Assembly (NCBI RefSeq): GCF_030452765.1
Contig: NZ_JAKDLO010000008.1
Span: forward strand, 1 to 48,355
From: Intrasporangium sp.
GTDB lineage: Bacteria; Actinomycetota; Actinomycetes; Actinomycetales; Dermatophilaceae
Reading direction: 5' to 3'
DNA length: 48,355 nt
Shown here: positions 42,684 through 48,355 of the stretch, piece after piece
Position numbering within the stretch: the first letter of the stretch is position 1
Layout: each line of letters starts with the position of its first letter
Translations under genes and position numbers: made by a program
Notes under the pieces: model-generated
What the model was told of the DNA's origin: nothing
Databases searched by the model: none
Seen by the model: only the letters and a program-made list of their open reading frames with translations

Positions 42684-44564
42684 TCACCCGAGACGGCCCT
42701 GCAGGTCGGCGACGATCGCCTCGGCCGTCAGGCCGAGCGCCTCGAGGACCTGAGCGCGCGAGGCGTGCTCGAGGAAGCGCTTCGGGATGCCGTGCAGGTG
42801 GACGGGGATGTCCTGGCCGGCTTCGCGCAGCGCGAGGGTGACCGCAGCGCCGACCCCGCCGCTGACGAGGTTGTCCTCGATGACGGCGACGGTGCGGGCT
42901 TGCCGTGCGAGGGCGAGGACCGAGTCGCTGACCGGTAGGACCCAGCGGGGGTCGACGACGCGGACTGTGCGGCCGAGCGCGGCGATCTTCTCGCCCACGT
43001 CGACCGCGAGCCCGGCGAAGGCACCGACCCCGACGACGAGCAGGTCGGCGTCCTCGGTGCCGGTCTCGAAGAGCACGTCGACCTCGCCTGCGCTTCGCAC
43101 CGCCCGGATCGGCTCGGCCACGTCGCCCTTCGGGAAGCGCAGGACGGTGGGCCCGTCGGTCACCGCGAGGGCCTCCCGCAGCTGGCGGCGTACCTGCTCG
43201 CCGTCGCGCGGGGCGGCCAGCCTCAGGCCCGGGACGATCGACAGGAGCGTCATGTCCCACATCCCGTTGTGCGAGGGCCCGTCGCCGCCGGTGATGCCGG
43301 CCCGGTCGAGCACGAAGGTCACCCCGGCCCGGTGGAGGGCACAGTCCATGAGCATCTGGTCGAAGGCCCGGTTGAGGAACGTCGCGTAGAGCGCGACGAC
43401 CGGGTGCAGACCCGCGTAGGCCAGCCCTGAGGCCATCGTCACCGCGTGCTGCTCGGCGATCCCGACGTCGAACACGCGGTCCGGGTGGGCGGCGGCGAAG
43501 CCGTCGAGGCCGACGGGGATGAGCATCGCGGCCGTGAGGGCGACGATGTCGTCGCGCTCCGCGCCGAGGCGGACCAGCTCCTCGTTGAACTCGTCGGTCC
43601 AGATCCGCCCCCCGACCTCGAAGGGCAGGCCGGTCTCGGGGTTGATCTTGCCGATGCCGTGCATGTGGTCGGCTTGGTCGTCCAGCGCGGGCTGGTAGCC
43701 GCGCCCCTTCTCGGTGAGCACGTGCACGATGACCGGCCCGCCGAACTCCTTGGCCTGGCGAAGCGCCCGCTCGACCGCCTGCTCGTCGTGCCCGTCGACG
43801 GGGCCGTAGTACTTCAGGCCGAGGTCCTCGAACATCCCTTGCGGGGCGACGATGTCCTTCAGGCCCTTCTTGAAGCCGTGCAGGGTGTCGTAGACCGGCC
43901 CACCGACCAGCGGTGTGCGGGTGAGCGACCGCCTGCCCCAGGCGAGAACCTGCTCGTAGCCGCGGGTCGTGCGCAGCGTCGCCAGGTGCTCCGCGAGCCC
44001 ACCGATCGTCGGGGCGTAGGACCGCTCGTTGTCGTTGACGACGATGACCAGCGGCAGGTCCTTGTCGACGGCGATGTTGTTCAGCGCCTCCCACGCCATA
44101 CCACCGGTCAGGGCGCCGTCACCGACGACCGCGACCGTGTGCCGGCCGGCCTCCCCCCGCACGCGCCGCCCCTTGGCGATGCCGTCGGCCCAGGACAGGG
44201 CGGTCGAGGCGTGGGAGTTCTCGACGACATCGTGCTCGGACTCGCGCCGGCTCGGGTAACCGGAGAGGCCGCCCTGCTTCTTGAGCTTGCTGAAGTCGTG
44301 GCGCCCGGTGAGCAGCTTGTGCACGTAGGACTGGTGGCCGGTGTCGAAGACGATCGTGTCGCGCGGCGAGTGGAAGACCCGGTGCAGGGCGATGGTCAGC
44401 TCGACCACCCCCAGGTTGGGACCGAGATGGCCACCGGTCTTGCACACCTCGGTCACGAGGAAGGCTCGGATCTCCTCGGCCAGCTCCGGCATTCGGCCCA
44501 CGGGCAGGGCCCGCAGGTCCTCGGGCCCGGTGATCGTCTCCAGCAGGCTCACGCTGTCCGTCAT
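42684..44564 (-). CDS. dxs: 1-deoxy-D-xylulose-5-phosphate synthase
   Basis: A 626-residue thiamine-diphosphate enzyme that condenses pyruvate and glyceraldehyde 3-phosphate, the entry of the MEP isoprenoid pathway. The N-terminal [20 protein letters not shown], the cofactor motif [16 protein letters not shown] with its downstream NDNERSYAP, and the transketolase-like [19 protein letters not shown] and [18 protein letters not shown] are all present. Length is standard. The ATG at 44564 aligns with the family. One GTATGCCGCT copy lies 37 bp upstream of the start. In many actinobacteria dxs follows rnd closely; here a 10.9-kb block separates them. Confidence 0.95.
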   Translation of the reverse strand: MTDSVSLLETITGPEDLRALPVGRMPELAEEIRAFLVTEVCKTGGHLGPNLGVVELTIALHRVFHSPRDTIVFDTGHQSYVHKLLTGRHDFSKLKKQGGLSGYPSRRESEHDVVENSHASTALSWADGIAKGRRVRGEAGRHTVAVVGDGALTGGMAWEALNNIAVDKDLPLVIVVNDNERSYAPTIGGLAEHLATLRTTRGYEQVLAWGRRSLTRTPLVGGPVYDTLHGFKKGLKDIVAPQGMFEDLGLKYYGPVDGHDEQAVERALRQAKEFGGPVIVHVLTEKGRGYQPALDDQADHMHGIGKINPETGLPFEVGGRIWTDEFNEELVRLGAERDDIVALTAAMLIPVGLDGFAAAHPDRVFDVGIAEQHAVTMASGLAYAGLHPVVALYATFLNRAFDQMLMDCALHRAGVTFVLDRAGITGGDGPSHNGMWDMTLLSIVPGLRLAAPRDGEQVRRQLREALAVTDGPTVLRFPKGDVAEPIRAVRSAGEVDVLFETGTEDADLLVVGVGAFAGLAVDVGEKIAALGRTVRVVDPRWVLPVSDSVLALARQARTVAVIEDNLVSGGVGAAVTLALREAGQDIPVHLHGIPKRFLEHASRAQVLEALGLTAEAIVADLQGRLG

Positions 44565-44823
44565 CCTCTCGTGCGGTCGTCGGGGCGAGTCTACGACGTC
44601 GTATGCCGCTCGGCGGGCTCCCGTTGTCCCTTTGGACAGGTTCTCCTGCCACCGCTTCTTCTACCGCCGCCGCTCGATGCTGTAGTCGTTGTGAGCCGGT
44701 AGACGATGACCCTGCCTGCAGCGGTGCCGGTCGGTGGGGTGCTGGTAACGGTGCTGTCACCAGCCGCAATCGAGTACGTCGGCTGGCCCCGCGGCGTCCG
44801 GTCTCGCGAGATCATCGGTTGCC
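44565..44823. other. Intergenic region between dxs and the transposase
   Basis: These 259 bp should hold the dxs promoter and the left junction of the Tn3-family element. One exact GTATGCCGCT (44601-44610) marks native DNA up to there. A 6-bp inverted repeat GCTGGT/ACCAGC lies at 44741-44764. No copy of the candidate right-end repeat was found, so the left end is probably lost or diverged. Confidence 0.5.
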
Positions 44824-47800
44824 ATGGAACTGCCGGAGGACGCTGCTGATGAGCTGGTCGAGTTCTGGACGCTGCTGGACGAGGACCGTCGTTTACTGGC
44901 CGGCAAGCGTGGAGCGTCCGCGCTGGGCTGCGCTCTGCTGTTGAAGCACTACAGCCGGCATGGGCGTTTCCCGCGCAGTCGAGCGGACCTGCCGGACGCG
45001 GTGGTCGAGTTCGTCGCCCGCCAGGTCGGCATCGAGTCCGACGCCCTGACGTCGTATGAGTGGTCGAGTCGCACGGCGGAGTATCACCGGGCGGAGGTCC
45101 GGGCGCATCTCGGGTTCCGGGTGGCCACGGTCGCCGATCAGGGCCGGTTGACGTCCTGGCTGGCGGCGAATGTCACGCACGCCGAGCGGCGCGCTGAGCG
45201 GGGTGCGTGAGGAGCTGTTGACCCAGTTCCGGCGAGAGCGGATCGAGGCACCCACCAGCGGGCGGATGACCCGGATGGTGCGCTCCGCGCTGCGGACCGC
45301 CGAGCAGACCTGGACGGCCCGGATCACCGAGCGGCTGGACGAGCCAACCTTGGCCCGACTGCTCGCACTGATCACCGTTGACGAGGATGGTGGCGAGGGA
45401 GACGACTCCCTGGTGGACGGTGAGGCCGAGTCGGAGTCGAACTCGGTACTGGGGTTGATCAAGTCCGAGCCGGGCAACGTCAGCCTGGAGTCGATGATGA
45501 CCGAGATCGCCAAACTCGAGGCGGTCCGAGCGATCGGGCTCCCATCGGATCTGTTCGCGGACGTGGCTCCGCGGGTGGTGGCCGGGTGGCGGGCGCGGGC
45601 CGCGGTGGAGGCGCCCTCGCATCTGCGCCGGCACTCGACCCCGTTGATGGTGACGTTGCTGGCCGCGCTGGTACACCGACGCGAGCTGGAGATCACCGAC
45701 ACCCTGGTGGAGCTGTTGATCGCGACGGTGCACCGCATCGGCGCCCGCGCTGAGAAGCGCGTGACCAACGAGCTGATCAACGCGTTCAAGAAGGTGACCG
45801 GCAAGGAGAACATCCTCTTCCACATCGCCGACGCCGCACTGCAACGGCCCGATGACGCGGTCCGGGAGGTGGTTTTCCCCGCCGTGACCGGCGGGGAAGA
45901 GACGCTGCGGGAGCTGGTACACGAGTTCAAGACGAAGGGGCCGGTGTACCGACGCACCGTGCAGACCACGCTGCGCGCCTCCTACACCGGGCACTACCGC
46001 CGCGGCCTGATCGCGCTGCTGGACATATTGGAGTTCCGCAGCAACAACACCACGCACCGGCCGGTGATCGACGCGCTGGTGTTGATCCGCCGGTACGCCG
46101 CCGCGGGGAACCTGACCTACTACCCACTCGGGGATCAGGTGCCCACCCATGGCGGCACCGCCGGTGACGGCGCCGTTGATCTACCGCACGGACACCCGCG
46201 GCCGCGACCGGGTGACCCGGATGGTGTACGAGGTCGCCACCTTCCAGGCACTGCGCGAGCAGCTGCGGTGCAAGGAGATCTGGGTCGTCGGCGCACTCCT
46301 GGCGCAACCCCGACCAAGATCTGCCGGCCGACTTCGAGCAGCGCCGCGAACAGAACTACCGGGAGCTGCGCAAACCGCTGGACCCGACCGTGTTCATCGA
46401 CCAGCTGCGCACCGAGATGGCCACCGCCCTGGCCGAGCTGGATGCCGCGCTGCCCGGGCTGGAGTGGCTGGACGTCACCGACCGTGCCGCCGGACCGATC
46501 CGCCTGACCCGGCACGAGGCCGCACCCGAACCGGTCAGCCTGCGCCGCGTCAAAGGCCGAGGTCGCCCGCCGGTGGGGCACCGTCGCCCTGATCGACGTG
46601 CTGAAGGAGACCGTGCTACGCACCGGCTGCCTGAACCAGGTCGCGGCCGTGGCCGGTGGCGGCACCCTTCCGCCCGAGGTGCTGGCCGAGCGCTGATGCT
46701 GGTCATCTACGGCTACGGCACCAACACCGGCATCCGCGCTGTCGCCGCCGGCCACGGACACACCCACAGCGAGGAGCAGCTGCGCTACGCCCGCCGCCGC
46801 TACCTGACCCGCGAGGCCGCCGAACAGATCGCCATCGGCATCGCCAACGCCACCTTCGCCGCCCGCCGCCGGTCCCTGTGGGGTGCCGGGTCGCCGCGGT
46901 CGCCTCCGACTCCACCCATTTCCGCTCCTGGGACCAGAACATCTTCACCGAGTGGCACTCCCGTTACGGCGGCCGCGGTATTCTGATCTACTGGCACGTC
47001 GAACGCGGTTCCATGGTGATCCACTCCCAACGCCTGCGCGCCTCCGCCTCCGAGGTGCACGCGATGGTCGAGGGCGCCATCCGGCACGGCACCACCATGA
47101 CGGTGGAGGGCAACTACGTCGACGCCCACGGCCAGTCCGAGATCGGGTTCGGCATCACCCGGCTCCTCGGGTTCGACCTGCTCCCGCGGATCAAGGCCAT
47201 CAACCACGTCAAGCTCTACCGTCCCGCGCCCGGTGAGCCCGAGGCGTACCCGCGGCTGGGTCCGGCGTTGACCCGGCCCATCCGGTGGGACCTGATCGCC
47301 CAGCAGTACGACCAGATGATCAAGTACGCCACCGCGATCCCCACCGGCACCGCCTCCACCGAGGCCATCCTGCGCCGGTTCACCCGCTCCGCCTCGCACC
47401 CGACCTACCAGGCCAGGCTGGAGGTCGGCCGCGCCCAACGTACGCTCTTCGTCGCCCGGTACCTGCGCGACCGGCAGCTGCAACGCGAGATCACCGAGGG
47501 CCTGAACGTGGTTGAAGCGTTCAACCGGGCCAACGCGGTCATCTACTACGGCAAGGGCGCCGAGATCGCCTCCAACCGCGCCGACGAGCAGGAGATGAGC
47601 GTGGCCTGCCTGCGGATCCTGCAAGCCGCCCTGGTCTGGTCTACCTCAACACCCTGCTGCTGCAAGACGTCCTGGCCGAAGACCAGTGGGCCGGCCAGCT
47701 CACCGAGCACGACCGCCGCGGCCTGTCACCCCTGTTCTGGCAACACATACAGCCCTACGGCGAAGTCAAACTCGACATGCACGCTCGCCTCGACATCCGT

Positions 47801-47827
47801 GGTAATGGCCCATCAGTCCGGCCGTAA
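44824..47827 (+). pseudogene. tnpA: Frameshifted Tn3-family transposase
   Basis: Full length (about 1,000 codons) but split by about seven single-base frameshifts, near 45200, 46165, 46295, 46553, 46695, 46893 and 47637. The N-terminal part is a DUF4158 domain (LAGKRGASALGCALLLKHYS). Pieces in order include RVTRMVYEVATFQALREQLR with CKEIWVVGA, then MLVIYGYGTNTG, VASDSTHFRSWDQN (first catalytic aspartate), GNYVDAHGQSEIGFG (second) and LEVGRAQRTLFVARYL (likely glutamate), ending RLDIRGNGPSVRP. The catalytic residues survive, so decay is recent or the shifts are sequencing errors. Confidence 0.9.
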
Positions 47828-47889
47828 GGGGATCGGCTGTTGGGCGAGGTGGGGCGACCAGCGCTTCAGTTCAGTGCCGCTTCCACAGT

Positions 47890-47927
47890 CGACGGTTACG
47901 CCAATTTGACCTGTAACTCGCCGTCCC
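47890..47927 (-). repeat. Candidate 38-bp right terminal inverted repeat of the Tn3 element
   Basis: Read inward on the reverse strand it begins GGGACGGCGAGTTACAGG and ends near GGCGTAACCGTCG. It starts with the GGG run usual for Tn3-family ends, has the usual 38-bp size, and lies 62 bp after tnpA. Sequence beyond it changes composition and opens a reverse-strand reading frame. No left partner was found. Confidence 0.4.
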
Positions 47928-48107
47928 TTTAGGTAGCCGGACGTCGGTGGCAGGAAAGACTTCGCCTTCGTCGTCAACGTCGAACCTGTGCCGAGAAGTT
48001 AGGTCAAGGAGGCGTCTCAGCATAGGCACACTTGGAAGGTTCAGCACGATACGCGAAGATAATTCTCGGACTGCACTGACTGCTTGTAGCGCCCATACAC
48101 GGCCCAA
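47928..48107 (-). pseudogene. Reverse-strand ORF cut by the transposon end
   Basis: A reverse frame reads AVRELSSRIVLNLPSVPMLR, then RLLDLTSRHRFDVDDEGEVF and PATDVRLP, and then runs straight into the candidate transposon end. It looks like natural coding sequence of lower G+C than the rest of the window, truncated at its 3' side by the insertion. No family is recognised, and its 5' limit is uncertain because it overlaps the other reverse frame. Confidence 0.3.
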
Positions 48108-48256
48108 CCGTCTGTGACGACGCGATATGTCTCGGTACCGTCTCCGTGGTAGTTGTAGTTGTAGTTGTAGTTGTAGTTGTAGTTGAGCATCTTGTAGAGG
48201 TAGCCTTGATTGGTATAGCCGCTATCCCACTGTTTGCGGTTGTTCCAGAAGCCCAA
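48041..48256 (-). CDS. Hypothetical aromatic-rich ORF with Asn-Tyr repeats
   Basis: A 71-codon reverse frame from a TTG codon. It reads GFWNNRKQWDSGYTNQGYLY, then an Asn-Tyr repeat of about five units, then GTETYRVVTDGWAVYGRYKQ and SVQSENYLRVSC before TGA. The aromatic and polar composition resembles a real secreted or surface protein tail. No ATG or GTG starts it and a stop lies nine codons upstream, so it may be the 3' end of a frameshifted gene that continued beyond the window. Function is unknown. Confidence 0.3.
   Translation of the reverse strand: MGFWNNRKQWDSGYTNQGYLYKMLNYNYNYNYNYNYHGDGTETYRVVTDGWAVYGRYKQSVQSENYLRVSC
48149..48184. repeat. Six exact copies of a 6-bp microsatellite
   Basis: GTAGTT is repeated six times exactly. 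On the reverse strand it encodes the Asn-Tyr dipeptide repeat. Because the unit is a multiple of three, copy-number changes lengthen or shorten the protein without shifting frame. Confidence 0.9.
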
Positions 48257-48355
48257 ATGCCCGGTAGCGCTGAATAGTCACCCGAAGTGCGGTCTGAAGG
48301 TATCCGGCGCCCGAACAGAGGAACAGAGTTGCCAGCCTTCTCCATGGATGTAGTT

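Larger units (their letters stand above)
44824..47927 (+). mobile_element. Remnant of a Tn3-family transposon
   Basis: The element consists of the broken tnpA and, at its right, a candidate terminal repeat. No resolvase, cargo or left terminal repeat was found within the window. The left limit given is the tnpA start; the true junction may be up to about 210 bp further left. Confidence 0.7.

Noticed and set aside
44625-44638. TGTCC/GGACA inverted repeat as a dxs operator or transposon end
   Set aside because: Arms of 5 bp with a 4-nt loop are expected by chance in this composition, and it does not match the right-end repeat.

Overview
The window is a high-G+C (about 70% by eye) chromosomal stretch from an actinobacterium, most likely Micrococcales and close to Intrasporangiaceae. 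This rests on the G+C content, the coproporphyrin-dependent heme genes (hemQ, cgoX), actinobacterial families of unknown function (DUF3000, DUF1707, DUF4349, PGPGW) and frequent GTG starts with 4-bp stop/start overlaps. The family-level placement is inference.

Layout. 0-6.3 kb: a tRNA-Val, a reverse-strand run (stand-alone LigD-type polymerase, pabB, pabC, PGPGW protein), then a forward pair of paralogous ATP-grasp enzymes. 6.3-11.6 kb: an HxlR regulator divergent from a methyltransferase, a VIT1-type metal transporter, a DEAD-box helicase and an alcohol dehydrogenase. 11.7-15.2 kb: efeU-efeO-efeB iron uptake behind an IdeR/DtxR-like iron box. 15.4-17.3 kb: an AT-rich promoter driving hipBA, beside a Gly-Cys-Val tRNA array. 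17.4-23.8 kb: a YihY/BrkB membrane protein, malQ, an AidB-like flavoprotein, a serine hydrolase, msrB and a DUF1707 protein. 23.8-31.8 kb: hemQ, cgoX, DUF4349, a MurJ-type flippase, hemE, DUF3000 and ribonuclease D. This resembles the conserved actinobacterial heme/dxs neighbourhood. 31.8-37.3 kb: an unusual XRE-helix-turn-helix/MurA fusion behind a perfect palindrome, 3-hydroxybutyrate dehydrogenase, a GAF-PucR regulator and an alpha/beta hydrolase. 37.3-42 kb: a five-gene branched-chain-type ABC importer whose cistrons all overlap and run into that hydrolase. 42-44.6 kb: an ABC-ATPase remnant and dxs. 44.8-48.4 kb: a full-length but multiply frameshifted Tn3-family transposase and low-G+C sequence that looks like a disrupted locus.

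Two signals stand out. First, the 10-mer GTATGCCGCT (core GTATGCCGC) occurs 12 times exactly, and its 9-base core 17 times, in both orientations and several reading frames. It uses rare codons, and twice occurs as a facing pair forming a hairpin between genes, much as DNA uptake sequences do elsewhere. Second, the HTH-MurA fusion keeps the catalytic cysteine, and its palindromic operator exactly fills the gap between candidate -35 and -10 boxes of an apparently leaderless promoter. This suggests a MurA paralogue that controls its own expression.
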